A stretch of DNA of 64,000 bases from Cylindrospermum sp. NIES-4074 (GCA_003994795.1 AP018269.1:5917687-5981686), one strand, 5' to 3'. Shown: positions 18,160-27,604, counted from the stretch's first letter. Notes: generated by a model from the sequence alone, not told the origin. Numbers and translations are program-made.

Positions 18160-18229
18160 GAAAAAAGGGGATTGGGTATTGGGGGAGACTTTATTCAATC
18201 ATTCCCCCAGCCCCCAATCCCCTTTTTTC
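18160..18229. terminator. Terminator-like long hairpin after the PBP gene
   Basis: GAAAAAAGGGGATTGGG pairs with CCCAATCCCCTTTTTTC, with a GGGGGA/TCCCCC inner pairing, eight bases after the PBP stop. A T-run is built into the right arm, so it can serve as a Rho-independent terminator on the + strand. Confidence 0.7.
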
Positions 18230-18331
18230 TGTCTAAAAGTATTCAGTTGTTCAAACTAGGGGAAGATGTAAGTGATAGCAACGTTCTATACTTTGTTAAG
18301 AAGTGTTGCCTTACATTAGGAGAAAATACCC

Positions 18332-18559
18332 ATGCATTTATTGCTTCAAACAGCGGCGCCAACAGCAGCAAGCGGCCCCCATTTTCCCTTAGCATTTACC
18401 TTGGTATATGTAGTTGGCTTTATTGCTGCTGTCACCATTGGTTCAATTGCTTGGTACAACTCGAAACGTCCCGCAGGCTGGGAAAGCAAAGACCGTCCTG
18501 AGTTTGTACCCAAAATTGATAAAGAAGAAACTCCAGGTCTGGGGGAGCCGAAGTCATAA
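18332..18559 (+). CDS. Small single-span thylakoid-type protein, Psb35-like
   Basis: 75 aa with one hydrophobic helix (FPLAFTLVYVVGFIAAVTIG, residues 18-37) followed by the conserved stretch SIAWYNSKRPAGWESKDRP and an acidic C-terminus. This pattern is conserved in cyanobacteria and, from memory, matches the Ssl2148/Psb35 family, which helps the CP47 module during photosystem II assembly; the name is not certain. AGGAGA seven to twelve bases upstream is a good ribosome site. Confidence 0.75.
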   Translation: MHLLLQTAAPTAASGPHFPLAFTLVYVVGFIAAVTIGSIAWYNSKRPAGWESKDRPEFVPKIDKEETPGLGEPKS

Positions 18560-18561
18560 CT

Positions 18562-18661
18562 TGGTCATTGGTCATTGGTCATTAGTCATTAGTCATTGGT
18601 CATTGGTACAACTCTTACCAATTACCAATTACCCATTACCCGTTACCAATTACCAATTACC
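18562..18661. repeat. Two-block heptanucleotide tandem array
   Basis: Block one (18562-18607) is GGTCATT/AGTCATT heptamers; block two (18617-18661) is ACCAATT/ACCCATT heptamers, roughly the inverse of block one. The array ends exactly on the stop codon of the minus-strand TerB gene, just as the array at 14-118 ends at the cysE stop. Confidence 0.88.
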
Positions 18662-19083
18662 TAATTTTGAACTTCAACCCAACGACGGTAAAGCTTTTGA
18701 ATTTGTTTAAGCAGTACTGTGTGAACTGGTTGGGTTGATTCATTTGATTTAGTTAACTCCTCCAATTTGGTCAAAAGTCTGGCTTCTTCGATCGCCACTT
18801 CACCATCGCTATAAATTAAGCCACTGATGGCTTCAATTAAATTGTCACAATCTTCAAGGCTGGGGCGATCGCCTAAATACTCCTTTACCCAGTCATAGCA
18901 CTCGTTTGGTTTTACCGGAACTAATTCATACAGCCAAGGCTTAATCTCTGGATCACTAGCCAAACCTTTAGCCTGAGCTATTTCGCGCAGATATTGCCGT
19001 TCTTCCGGCTGGATTCTGCCATCAATCCAAGCGGCTCCAATCAGGATTTTAATTAAGTTTTTTACATTAGAACGAGTAACCAT
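18661..19083 (-). CDS. TerB-like (tellurite-resistance) domain protein
   Basis: A 140-aa all-helical protein with the TerB signature: LIGAAWIDGRIQPEERQYLREIA at about residues 14-36 and the second half ISGLIYSDGEVAIEEARLL (about 87-105), each placing an acidic residue pair for metal binding. TerB domains occur in stress and phage-response gene sets, but here the gene stands alone beside rsmB. The native 3' end abuts the heptamer array. Confidence 0.82.
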   Translation of the reverse strand: MVTRSNVKNLIKILIGAAWIDGRIQPEERQYLREIAQAKGLASDPEIKPWLYELVPVKPNECYDWVKEYLGDRPSLEDCDNLIEAISGLIYSDGEVAIEEARLLTKLEELTKSNESTQPVHTVLLKQIQKLYRRWVEVQN

Positions 19084-19140
19084 TGCCGCCTCCTCTGGTA
19101 GATTCGGGCCTCCATCAAATAGTACAATCGCCGGCAGTAA

Positions 19141-20496
19141 TCACTCGGAATCATTGGTTTTTCTTAAGCGCACCATAAAAAAGCCATCCATGTCCTGTTG
19201 ATGAGGCCAAACTTTTAACCAGCCTGGGGGTGTACTGTAGATAGAGTAAGGTGAATCAGGGCTGGGAGGCTCAATTTGCCAATGAGGATAATCAGCTAAA
19301 AATCTGGAAATTACGGCTTCATTCTCCGCCGGATGCAATGTACAGGTGGCGTAAACCAGCACACCACCTTTTTTCACAAAAGTTGATGTGTGTGCAATTA
19401 ATTCTGTTTGCAGCAATGAGAGTTCCTGCACAGATTCTGGAGTTTGTCGCCAACGCGCATCAGCATGGCGGTGCATGGTTCCCAACCCAGAACATGGTGC
19501 ATCCAATAATACTCTATCGGCGGTGTTTTGCCATTGGGGTAAGTTGCGGCTGTCCCCTGTGAAAACTTGAATAGATTGCAAATTCAACCGTCGAGCATTT
19601 TCTTGGAGTTTACGAAGACGGGAAGTTGTGCGATCGCCTGCCAACACCCTCCCATTATCCCCCATCAATTCAGCAATATGGGTAGTTTTGCCCCCTGGTG
19701 CTGCACAAGTATCAATCACCACCTCACCTGGTTGCGGGTCAAGCAAATGACCAACCAATTGAGCGCTACTATCTTGGATAGTCCACCAACCTTCACGGAA
19801 ACCAGGCAGATTTTGAATCGGGCCAGTGTTACCAATTAATCGCAAAGCTTGGGGTAAACTGGGAATGCGCCTCACTAACACACCAGCAGCTTTAAACGCT
19901 GACTCAACTTCCTCAATTGAACTGCGAAGGATGTTTACCCGTAAATCAATAGTTGGGGTTTGGTTCATCCATTCACATAACTTTTCTGTCTCCACAAATC
20001 CCAGTTGTTCTAACCATACTTGAATAATCCAGTCAGGAAAGCTGTGTAAAATCCCCAAGCGTTCTACCGGGTTTTCTGGCAATTTTAAAGGTTCTGGTGT
20101 TTTTTCTACAAGACGGATGTACTGCCGCAATAAACCATTGACAAAACCTGTGAGTCCAGCAAAACCGTTTTCTTTAGCTAGTTCGACGGTGGTATTGACA
20201 GCAGCAGAAGCCGGAATGCGTTCTTGATAGCGGAGTTGGTATAACCCTAGATGTAGGAGCGTGCGGAGGTCTGGGGGTTGTTGCTGGGATTTTTTGGTGG
20301 CGAGTTGGTCAATGAGGGCGTCCAGAGTGCGCTGCCTTCTAATGCTGCCATAAACTAATTCTGTCACCAAACGGCGATCGCGATCGGGCAAATTAATCTT
20401 TTGTAGCGATCGGTCTAAAGCAACATCAGTATAAGCCCCCTTGTGAACATCTCGCAGGGCGTTAAAAGCTATTTGACGGGGGTTGGAAGATACCAT
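19141..20496 (-). CDS. rsmB: 16S rRNA (cytosine-967-C5)-methyltransferase
   Basis: RsmB methylates C967 of 16S rRNA using SAM. The 451-aa protein (ATG at 20496; an upstream TTG/ATG frame to 20556 adds 20 residues) has an N-terminal NusB-like helical domain (RQIAFNALRDVHKGAYTD) and a C-terminal methyltransferase domain with the SAM site DTCAAPGGKTTHIAEL, DAPCSGLGTMHRHAD and the catalytic cysteine in VYATCTLHPAENE. Length and both cysteines are as expected. Confidence 0.93.
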   Translation of the reverse strand: MVSSNPRQIAFNALRDVHKGAYTDVALDRSLQKINLPDRDRRLVTELVYGSIRRQRTLDALIDQLATKKSQQQPPDLRTLLHLGLYQLRYQERIPASAAVNTTVELAKENGFAGLTGFVNGLLRQYIRLVEKTPEPLKLPENPVERLGILHSFPDWIIQVWLEQLGFVETEKLCEWMNQTPTIDLRVNILRSSIEEVESAFKAAGVLVRRIPSLPQALRLIGNTGPIQNLPGFREGWWTIQDSSAQLVGHLLDPQPGEVVIDTCAAPGGKTTHIAELMGDNGRVLAGDRTTSRLRKLQENARRLNLQSIQVFTGDSRNLPQWQNTADRVLLDAPCSGLGTMHRHADARWRQTPESVQELSLLQTELIAHTSTFVKKGGVLVYATCTLHPAENEAVISRFLADYPHWQIEPPSPDSPYSIYSTPPGWLKVWPHQQDMDGFFMVRLRKTNDSE

Positions 20497-20764
20497 TTTA
20501 AGTGGGGAATTGTGCCAGAATAAAACACAGAGGATAGGAAAGAAAGATTTTATCATTCTCTCTCCATTCTTCCATTTGCCTCACACTACTTTCTATTGGC
20601 TACTGTCTTAAGAATAATTATGCTAGAAATATATAACCTCCAATTTGTATATCTTTAAGAATATTTCAAGTACCGTTAGGGGTAATGAGTTTAATTAATT
20701 AACTATAATGAGAAAATTTGGATATTATTGAAGGTTGGATTTGTATCATAAATCAAAAATTTAT

Positions 20765-20971
20765 TTAATCGAGATAATCTAATAAATCTGCTTGTTTTAA
20801 TAAATATCTTAATAGCCCTAATTTAATATCTTTGTTCCCATGAATTGGGACAGATAGTTTAACATTATATCCCGATTTTCCATAAATATGATGACTTCCT
20901 TGAACTCTAAGTAATATCCATTCATGCTTTTCTAAAATCCTTGCTAATTCTTTTCCTGTAATTGATTTCAT
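20765..20971 (-). CDS. hicA: HicA-type mRNA interferase toxin
   Basis: A 68-aa HicA/YcfA-like protein: SITGKELARILEKHEWILLRVQGSHHIY at the N-terminus (dsRBD-like fold with the catalytic His in GSHHIY) and a hydrophobic C-terminus. HicA cleaves mRNA when free. The gene overlaps the hicB stop by 4 bp (ATGA-type), i.e. antitoxin first. Confidence 0.88.
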   Translation of the reverse strand: MKSITGKELARILEKHEWILLRVQGSHHIYGKSGYNVKLSVPIHGNKDIKLGLLRYLLKQADLLDYLD

Positions 20972-21171
20972 ATAGCAATTTCCATAATTTTAGCATTTTC
21001 TTGTAACTCGATATTATCTATATCAACTGATAGATAACCCTCAATAGCCTCATATAAGTTTTGTAAAAGTTCTTCAAAAGAATCTCCTTCTGTTGCACAA
21101 CCAGGAAGCGAGGGAACTTCAGCCCAATAGCCACCTTCTTCTGCTTGATGAACAATTATTTTAAGTCGCAT
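20968..21171 (-). CDS. hicB: HicB-type antitoxin
   Basis: A 67-aa HicB N-terminal domain protein: IIVHQAEEGGYWAEVPSLPGCATEGDSFEEL and LYEAIEGYL. It neutralises HicA; this short form lacks the C-terminal DNA-binding domain. The ATG at 21171 was chosen because the extra 16 residues from 21219 (FVVQLIKTHRKNQKF) do not fit the family. It is followed directly by hicA. Confidence 0.88.
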   Translation of the reverse strand: MRLKIIVHQAEEGGYWAEVPSLPGCATEGDSFEELLQNLYEAIEGYLSVDIDNIELQENAKIMEIAI

Positions 21172-21335
21172 AAATTTTTGGTTTTTCCTATGAGTTTTAA
21201 TTAATTGTACTACAAACAAATTTGTATTGGCATTAGCAGATTTAGGAATTTTTGCCTAATAGAGGATTCCTATTTTATGTATAACTTCATGGGGAAAGAA
21301 GAGAACTCTTAACCCTGTCTTCTGACACTGCCATC

Positions 21336-21914
21336 TTATGCTTCTGTTTCCAATGCAACACTTTCATACAACAATTCAATCGGAAACTCAAATTCAATAC
21401 TTGATAAAGTGATGATATCTCCAGCAGTATAGGGATAGTAACGCCACATTTTCCCCTCTCCTCGACAGTAACGCTCAACAGATATTTTTTCCGAATCAAT
21501 CAAGATATACTCTTGCAAAGTGGGGATTTTTAGGTAATAAGTGAATTTTTCATCCCTATCTTTACCACTTGTACCAGGGGAAAGGACTTCCGCAATTAAT
21601 CTAGGATTTTGAATAAATTTGCGGGCGTTGAGGTCTTGAGAGTCACAACTAACGATAACATCAGGATAGAAGTATGGGCTTTGAGGACTAACTTGCACCT
21701 TCACATCTGACACGTTCACTCGACAACCTCTAGAACGCAGATGAGGGCGTAAAGCAGTATAAAAGTTAAGTGCAATATCATTATGGGGAATTGTACCACC
21801 AGTCATAGCAAAGACTTCACCATTCACATATTCGTAGCGAAGGTCTTGCAGAGGTTCCCATTCGAGATATTCCTCGATGGTCATTTGTTGCGGTTGTTGG
21901 GGAATGGCTATCAT
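21336..21914 (-). CDS. Uma2-family (PD-(D/E)XK) putative endonuclease
   Basis: A 192-aa Uma2/DUF820 protein: EYLEWEPLQDLRYEYVNGEV at the N-terminus, YFYPDVIVSCD and LIAEVLSPGTSGKDRDEK as the PD-(D/E)XK-like core (Asp around 107, Glu around 130). These are very numerous in filamentous cyanobacteria and their role is unknown; nuclease activity is inferred from the fold. It appears to be a free-standing gene. Confidence 0.85.
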   Translation of the reverse strand: MIAIPQQPQQMTIEEYLEWEPLQDLRYEYVNGEVFAMTGGTIPHNDIALNFYTALRPHLRSRGCRVNVSDVKVQVSPQSPYFYPDVIVSCDSQDLNARKFIQNPRLIAEVLSPGTSGKDRDEKFTYYLKIPTLQEYILIDSEKISVERYCRGEGKMWRYYPYTAGDIITLSSIEFEFPIELLYESVALETEA

Positions 21915-22086
21915 ACGAATATTTTTTCAAGCTTGCTTTGATTGTAGCAACAGATGAGGATGAGTATTTAAAATAGACTAAGATGTATTTTTTTAGTCCT
22001 ATAATTTTAGGGGGACGATAATATCATCCCCCTAAAAAGTTTATTTGCGTAGTTAGTTTTAAGCCTACGGAATCGTGATCAACATC

Positions 22087-23535
22087 CTATCGAGACAGAT
22101 ATGGGGTTACACTATTGATTTCCAACTCACAGGCTTTAGAAACTACTTCTGCGGGTAATTTATCAAAACTGACTAATGGTAAATGAGCAGGGTTGGCTAT
22201 TAGTTCTTTGGCTAATAAATAGCCAGTAATTGTCCAGGTTTGATATTTCCTAGCTTGTTTACCAATTAATCGCCCCTTCTTACCATCGTAATATTCTGGC
22301 CATTCATCTTCACCTAAGCGTGACTGGGCAATTTCAATTGCCTTTTCAGCCAAACTGGTTCTCTTAGTTTTCAAAGCAGCAGCTGCTAACATCCACATTA
22401 AAACAGGCCAACTACCAGCATTATGATATGACCAAGGTATATTTTTGGGGTCACATCCTGTCACAACTCTATATTCTTCATGTTCCAAAGCCGGGAAACA
22501 GATTTTCATCGGCATATCTCCCACTAAATCGTCCCATCGTTTTTCAATGAGATTCATAATCGCTTGGGACTGCTGTTCGGTGGCTAAATCAGAAACGACT
22601 GCCATTAAATTTCCCAGTGAAAAGAAGCGAGTATCTAACTGTGATGGGCCAACATTCCCTGCTAAATAACCACCTTTTTTTGGCAGCCATTTGTCTAATT
22701 CATAATAAGGTAAGGAATCTGCATAGATGTTAAAAAGATTAACAGCCGCTTTGCCATATTCTTCACCCTTAAAACGATAAATAGCATTGAGACGATTAAT
22801 ATCTATCCAATAATGCTGACGAATATGACCACACAGCAGCGGTAATCGGTTATCAATTGCTTCAACAATCTCTTCATTTCCGCGACAGATTAGTAACTCA
22901 CGAGCTGCACGCAATGCTGTGAAAAATAGGACTTGGATTTCCAACGGATGACCATAAATACCCATCCGTCGATCAATCATGCAAGCGCCATCTGGAACTA
23001 ACAGCGTGGGATACATATCAAAGCGATTAGCCAAGCAAATATCCATAATTAACCTGATACCAATTTGGAATTCAGGTTGATAGGCTAGAGAATAATCTTT
23101 TGTGGAAACTACATAAGCACGTAATAGAATTAGCCACCACAGACAAGAATCAACTGGTGTAACTCTCGCAATGGCATGTTCACCAAAATCCGCTTCTAAA
23201 ACTTCTTCCCCATCTGATAACATAACTTTGAAGCTAGCTGGTATCAAACCTCGACCAGGTTTATAGGCATCCAATGCCCTTTCTTTAGGTTGTAACTTTA
23301 ATGTTTCTTCTAGAAAATTGCGAACAATATCTGTTCTACCTTTAATCAAAAAAATCAAGGCAGAAGAAACAAAATCTCGGATAAAGCACTGGTCGTAATT
23401 TAGAGATTCTACAGAAGGATCATAGGCAGCTAGAGTGCCTACAGGACGCCCTTGATAGTAGAGAATTGAATTTTCTAGTGCTTGCCATGCCGTATTTTCT
23501 ATATTTTCATTTGTGCCTAATTCGTTTAGCTGCAT
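22087..23535 (-). CDS. Alkaline/neutral invertase (GH100)
   Basis: A 482-aa cytosolic invertase that hydrolyses sucrose to glucose and fructose; in Anabaena such enzymes (InvA/InvB) help heterocysts use imported sucrose. Motifs include [20 protein letters not shown] with the catalytic Asp, [35 protein letters not shown], and [14 protein letters not shown]. Length and order are complete for GH100. Which of the two Anabaena paralogues it matches cannot be decided here. Confidence 0.93.
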   Translation of the reverse strand: MQLNELGTNENIENTAWQALENSILYYQGRPVGTLAAYDPSVESLNYDQCFIRDFVSSALIFLIKGRTDIVRNFLEETLKLQPKERALDAYKPGRGLIPASFKVMLSDGEEVLEADFGEHAIARVTPVDSCLWWLILLRAYVVSTKDYSLAYQPEFQIGIRLIMDICLANRFDMYPTLLVPDGACMIDRRMGIYGHPLEIQVLFFTALRAARELLICRGNEEIVEAIDNRLPLLCGHIRQHYWIDINRLNAIYRFKGEEYGKAAVNLFNIYADSLPYYELDKWLPKKGGYLAGNVGPSQLDTRFFSLGNLMAVVSDLATEQQSQAIMNLIEKRWDDLVGDMPMKICFPALEHEEYRVVTGCDPKNIPWSYHNAGSWPVLMWMLAAAALKTKRTSLAEKAIEIAQSRLGEDEWPEYYDGKKGRLIGKQARKYQTWTITGYLLAKELIANPAHLPLVSFDKLPAEVVSKACELEINSVTPYLSR

Positions 23536-24070
23536 GGTCAGAATAACTCCATTTAGATAGTTAGTGAATTTGTAGTAGATGCACTTTTTTTATTAGTTTT
23601 TGCTATTATCAGCATAACAAAAACACTTTTTAGAATAGGAAATCTCAACAATTTCTAAAATCAGTAAACAAGTAACAGCAGATGAAGCTGCTGAGGATGA
23701 TGCAGCTTAATTGACAGTTAGTTTGCCTTTAATCAATTATCTTCTCGGTGGATTACAGCTAGTAATTTCACCTCTGGCAATGAAATGATACCTAAAAACA
23801 GTCACATAAGATATATTTTTAGAGTATTCATTGCTCCGTTTTTATATCCGGAGCTTTGCGTTACCAAACAAAAACACTTCCCCGGTGCTGTTCAAGGTTT
23901 TGGTGAAGTTTAAACCTCTTTCAGTATAACTACTTGCTTAGGATTTAGTTTTTGAAACTAGAAATCTAATTCTTCCCCTATAAGCTTACAATTTATAACC
24001 TTTTTTGAGAATATGCAATATAGATGCTCAAAAAATTAAGAATGTCAATACTTCTGAGGAGCTATATATT
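23536..24070. other. Intergenic region
   Basis: About 535 bp upstream of the invertase gene and downstream of the WD40 gene. A frame ending near 23710 (SKISKQVTADEAAEDDAA) reads like the end of a small protein but has an in-frame stop just before it and no start codon, so it was not called. No repeats or RNA seen. Confidence 0.4.
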
Positions 24071-26323
24071 TTACCCTATTGACAGATTAATATTTGTCTC
24101 AATTATTCTATTCGTGTCAGCTTTCAATTGCTGCTGGAACTTCTGATAAGCCTGATTAATCGCTTGCATCGAAACTTTGGCGATCGCACAATCATTAACA
24201 TCAGGATGATACAATCTTGCTAATCGACGGTATGCCAGCTTAACATCTTGGGGATGAGCCGTTTGATTGACGCCCAAAACTTCCCACCATTCCCCTGATA
24301 AAATGGGGTTGGGTGTGAACTCATCAAAGCCTAGCACTTGTCGCCAAATCTTGATGCTAGCGCCATTACCGCCACTTAAGAGCGTTTTACCATCAGGATG
24401 GAAAGCAACAGGACTGCACCCAGCGAGAGTTTGTAGTAATTCCCCAGTTTGTAGATTCCAAAGTTTGATTATGCCATCTCTGCTACTGCTAGCCAGAGTT
24501 TTTCCATCGGGACTGATAGCAACGCATAAAATCGCTGTTGAGTGTCCAGTCAGGTTGTAGAGTAATTCCCCAGTATGGAGATGCCACAGCTTAATTGTAG
24601 TGTCTGTACTTCCACTAATCAGAGTTTGACTATCTGGACTAATGACAACTGTATTTACTGCTGCTGAGTGTTGAGTGAGAATGCAGCGCTGTTGATAATT
24701 TTGTAAATTCCAAATTCTGATACTTTTATCAGCACTGCTACTAACCAGTGTTTTGCAGTCGGGACTGATAGCGACAGCTAGAACGGCTTGGGAATGTCCA
24801 TTTAAGGTGCATTTAACTGTTCCTGTGTAGCCTCCCCAAATTCTGATAGTTTTATCTGTACTAGCACTAGCGATAATTCTCCCATCTGGACTGTAAGCGA
24901 TCGCATTCACAAAGCCATTATGACTGTAGGGGGAGTTTAAATAAAAGAATGTGCGGTTAAATTTTTTAGTATCTAGCTGCCAAGTAGTGATTTTGCGATC
25001 GCAACTACCGCTAATTATCTGCTTTCCATCGGGACTGATAGCCACAGCTAACACCGCTTCAGCTTGTCCAGAGAAAGTATACAGCCATTTTCCGGTGTTC
25101 AAGTTCCACAGATGAACTTGTCTGTCATCGCTGCCACTGATAAAGGTGTTACCATCGGCATGAATGGCGATCGTATTTACAGCGGCTGTGTGACCCTTGA
25201 GAGTTTGTACACATTTCCAAGTTTCCGCCGGCTGGGTTGTGAGAGTTACTATTTCCGGTTCAATTTTGGGAGTTGGCGTGAAAAATTGCTCCTTTAATTT
25301 AGCCTTCAGCGCTTTTAACTCATCTTCAACTTCCAAAGCTGCAAATTTTTGGTTGATATCTTCAGCAGATAAATCTAACTCCATTACAGCAGCGCTGTAT
25401 AAGACTTTTTCTTCCATCCGCTCAAAAACTTGTTTGGGAGTTTCTCTAACTCCAGATTCATCTAACAGCTTGACGACACCATAAGCGGCGAGTCCCACCA
25501 CTGCACCAACTCCCGCCATTGGTATTGTACCCACACCAAACGCTAAACCAATTTTTGGTGCAACAATTCCCACACCACCAAATACGCTGGAAAAGCCTGC
25601 ACCACCAAAAGCGCCAATTCCCATTGCACCTAAAGCCGCTGCATCTCCCTCTGTGATGGCTTTGAAGGTACCATAAACAGCCGCACCAGCAACAGCACCA
25701 GCAGCAGTTACAGGAGTCGCGCCAATTCCCACAGCGCCAAATCCGCCTGCTAATCCCATTCCGCCGACTGTGGAGGAGATTCCCGCACCTGCTAGGGTTC
25801 CGCCGGCGATGAATGCTGCACCTGTTTTGGATGTTTGTGTCACTGGTTTGTGTTTGGAGGGGTTGAAGAGGAACGAACCGCAGAGGCGCAGAGAAGCCAG
25901 TGCGTTGCGGAGCCAGTTGCGTGGGCGGGTTTCCCGACTTGAGCAAACTGGCGTGGGGTTCCCAAGGCACTCCGTTGGGCGGCTCTGCCGACTTGAAGGA
26001 AGTGCCGCCCCGTTGTAGCAACTGGCGCGACGCAGAGAGAGGAGACTTCTATATTTGGGAAAATAGCGATAAATTTCTTTGCGGTGTAGGACTCTTTCAA
26101 AGATGACTGTTTCACCATCAAAGATTATGCCAATACGATAATCACCTACACGAATTCGATCAGCATTATCATATCCCTGAAGCTTTCTGATATTGGTGAT
26201 TTCTGTAAAATTTGATATTTGGCGTATTTCTTCAAAAGCAAATATCTTAATAGACTCATAGTAAGGTGTGCTTTTGAGTGCCTTTAGGTCTTTGATAAAG
26301 CTGGGTAGATACTGGGTATTCAC
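24071..26323 (-). CDS. RelE-like toxin fused through a repeat to a WD40-DnaJ protein
   Basis: A 750-codon frame. Residues 1-90 are a complete RelE/ParE-type toxin (KLQGYDNADRIRVGDYRIGI, HRKEIYRYFPK). Residues about 93-150 are translated from a dispersed repeat, with no fold of their own. Residues 161-300 are a glycine/alanine-rich, hydrophobic segment and a helical linker. Then come seven WD40 repeats (about 365-670; e.g. HTAAVNTIAIHADGNTFISG, GSTDTTIKLW) and a C-terminal J-domain (EWWEVLGVNQTAHPQDVKLAYRR with HPD). The likely ancestral products are RelE (ending near 26055) and the WD40-DnaJ protein, which could still start at GTG 25843 (590 aa). Whether the fusion is translated is unknown. 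Confidence 0.75.
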   Translation of the reverse strand: MNTQYLPSFIKDLKALKSTPYYESIKIFAFEEIRQISNFTEITNIRKLQGYDNADRIRVGDYRIGIIFDGETVIFERVLHRKEIYRYFPKYRSLLSLRRASCYNGAALPSSRQSRPTECLGNPTPVCSSRETRPRNWLRNALASLRLCGSFLFNPSKHKPVTQTSKTGAAFIAGGTLAGAGISSTVGGMGLAGGFGAVGIGATPVTAAGAVAGAAVYGTFKAITEGDAAALGAMGIGAFGGAGFSSVFGGVGIVAPKIGLAFGVGTIPMAGVGAVVGLAAYGVVKLLDESGVRETPKQVFERMEEKVLYSAAVMELDLSAEDINQKFAALEVEDELKALKAKLKEQFFTPTPKIEPEIVTLTTQPAETWKCVQTLKGHTAAVNTIAIHADGNTFISGSDDRQVHLWNLNTGKWLYTFSGQAEAVLAVAISPDGKQIISGSCDRKITTWQLDTKKFNRTFFYLNSPYSHNGFVNAIAYSPDGRIIASASTDKTIRIWGGYTGTVKCTLNGHSQAVLAVAISPDCKTLVSSSADKSIRIWNLQNYQQRCILTQHSAAVNTVVISPDSQTLISGSTDTTIKLWHLHTGELLYNLTGHSTAILCVAISPDGKTLASSSRDGIIKLWNLQTGELLQTLAGCSPVAFHPDGKTLLSGGNGASIKIWRQVLGFDEFTPNPILSGEWWEVLGVNQTAHPQDVKLAYRRLARLYHPDVNDCAIAKVSMQAINQAYQKFQQQLKADTNRIIETNINLSIG
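25876..26042. repeat. Dispersed repeat inserted between relE and WD40-dnaJ
   Basis: A GC-rich stretch containing CGCAGAGGCGCAGAGA, GTGGGCGGGTTTCCCGAC and GTAGCAACTGGCG. Parts of it recur at 29439-29512 (about 31 bp nearly identical) and 46862-46985. It replaces the relE stop and the following spacer and keeps the frame open. Confidence 0.75.
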
Positions 26324-26523
26324 TCTTTTTCCAGTTCTGTTAATGCTTCCTCAAAAGTTAGTGGTGTTTCCTGTTCTACTTCTTTCATGGCTAGAATCAG
26401 TCCTTCATCCTCAATTGCTTCTAGCAAGCGTAGATAGTCAGGGAAATCTAGGACTACTTTTCTGATGTTACCTTCAATATCAGTAATCAGTTCTTGAGCA
26501 AAGGGATATTTATCAGCTTGCAT
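26320..26523 (-). CDS. Antitoxin of the RelE-type pair
   Basis: A 67-aa acidic protein upstream of the relE frame, overlapping its ATG by 4 bp. Only a short antitoxin-like architecture is visible: an N-terminal strand region (ITDIEGNIRKVVLDFPDYLRLLE) and an acidic helical tail (EALTELEKE) that would contact the toxin. Order (antitoxin first) and overlap are typical of type II modules. Confidence 0.75.
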   Translation of the reverse strand: MQADKYPFAQELITDIEGNIRKVVLDFPDYLRLLEAIEDEGLILAMKEVEQETPLTFEEALTELEKE

Positions 26524-26768
26524 CTGGTTTTGACGTTGGGAGTCTTACTATGACTTTAGTGTAGCTGTATTAGATTGCGATCGCCTTTTCTTCTCCGTTT
26601 GGCAATTTGGTCATACTTCCACAGCAATTTGCTGAACACCGACAAATTCTAGGTGTTGATATGATTTATTTTAGAGTACTTTGAGTGCGCGATCGCTTTT
26701 CTAGTATTATGTATTCCCCAAAACCAACTCTATCCTAAGTTATTGTGTCATAGTTTTTTTATATACTA

Positions 26769-27194
26769 TTAATCATTAGGAGGATGCCAACCGCTCATTA
26801 CCCATCGTTTGCGAGCAACTATAATAACTGGATTATTCATACGTAACCTAGTTATTGTAGCGCGACCTACAGCAGTTATACCTTCTACCTTCGTACCGTC
26901 AACACTCCACACAAAATGCTCTGACCATTTCTGTTTACGAGGGTTAAAAAGTGATATTGTTTCACCACTTAAAGGATCTATAGACTCAGTTAAATTACTC
27001 TTAAATTCATTACAAGAACGACAAGCTAAACAAAGGTTTTCAAAATTTGTATCTCCACCCAGAGAAACTGGTTGAACGTGATCATAGGTCATGGGTATAC
27101 CGCTATTAGCTTCGGATGTTAAGCAATAGCAGCAACGTGATTTATCAGTATCTATAATTTGTTTTCTTAAACTCTCAGTAATATATGTAGACAC
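26769..27194 (-). CDS. HNH endonuclease family protein
   Basis: A 141-aa HNH nuclease: two zinc-type CxxC pairs (CCYC near residues 21-24 and CLACRSC near 56-62), and the core YDHVQPVSLGGDTNFENL with the catalytic His followed by RSCNEFKS. It lies five bases downstream of the next gene on the same strand (27200-27604), so the two are probably co-expressed. It could be a small restriction or toxin-like nuclease; the substrate is unknown. Confidence 0.88.
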   Translation of the reverse strand: MSTYITESLRKQIIDTDKSRCCYCLTSEANSGIPMTYDHVQPVSLGGDTNFENLCLACRSCNEFKSNLTESIDPLSGETISLFNPRKQKWSEHFVWSVDGTKVEGITAVGRATITRLRMNNPVIIVARKRWVMSGWHPPND

Positions 27195-27199
27195 AAAAT

Positions 27200-27604
27200 T
27201 TAAGGATTTGGTACACTATAGCCTCGCCAACGCAGTAAAACTGCTGCTTGGGCTTTACGTAACATAAACAGGTCAGTTTCATGCCTAAGTGATATTAAAT
27301 TTAATCTTTCTGTTTCTGTTAAAGTACCACTAGAATTTTTTTCAAGTAGGATATTATATTGCTCCATATCTGTTGGTGTTTTATGACTATGGAAAATTTC
27401 CCAAAGAGTATTATTATCCACTTTGTCTAAAGCCGCAAGTTCCGTTTGAAATTCCTCTGGTACATCGTCCCATGCTGGTGGACTACCTACTTGTAAAGCA
27501 TGAAGCATGACTTCCTCTAAAGGGCGCTGAGTAGCATGAGCAGTATTGACTAACCGTTGATAGATAATTTCAGGTATTTGCAGTGTAACAGTTTCACTAG
27601 GCAT
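27200..27604 (-). CDS. Conserved protein paired with HNH nuclease, unknown
   Basis: A 134-aa protein. The N-terminus (SETVTLQIPEIIYQRLVNTAHATQRPLEEVMLHAL) resembles a ribbon-helix-helix-like segment, followed by helical, acidic sequence ending in AAVLLRWRGYSVPNP. From the arrangement it may regulate or restrain the adjacent HNH nuclease, but that is inference. I do not know the family name. Confidence 0.65.
   Translation of the reverse strand: MPSETVTLQIPEIIYQRLVNTAHATQRPLEEVMLHALQVGSPPAWDDVPEEFQTELAALDKVDNNTLWEIFHSHKTPTDMEQYNILLEKNSSGTLTETERLNLISLRHETDLFMLRKAQAAVLLRWRGYSVPNP

Noticed and set aside
23640-23712. Frame ending SKISKQVTADEAAEDDAA, RiPP-leader-like
   Set aside because: An in-frame stop just upstream and no start codon; too short to support a gene.
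25458-26121. 187-aa and 93-aa minus ORFs (Cys/Trp/Gly-rich)
   Set aside because: Frame shadows of the glycine-rich WD40 N-terminus and the repeat.
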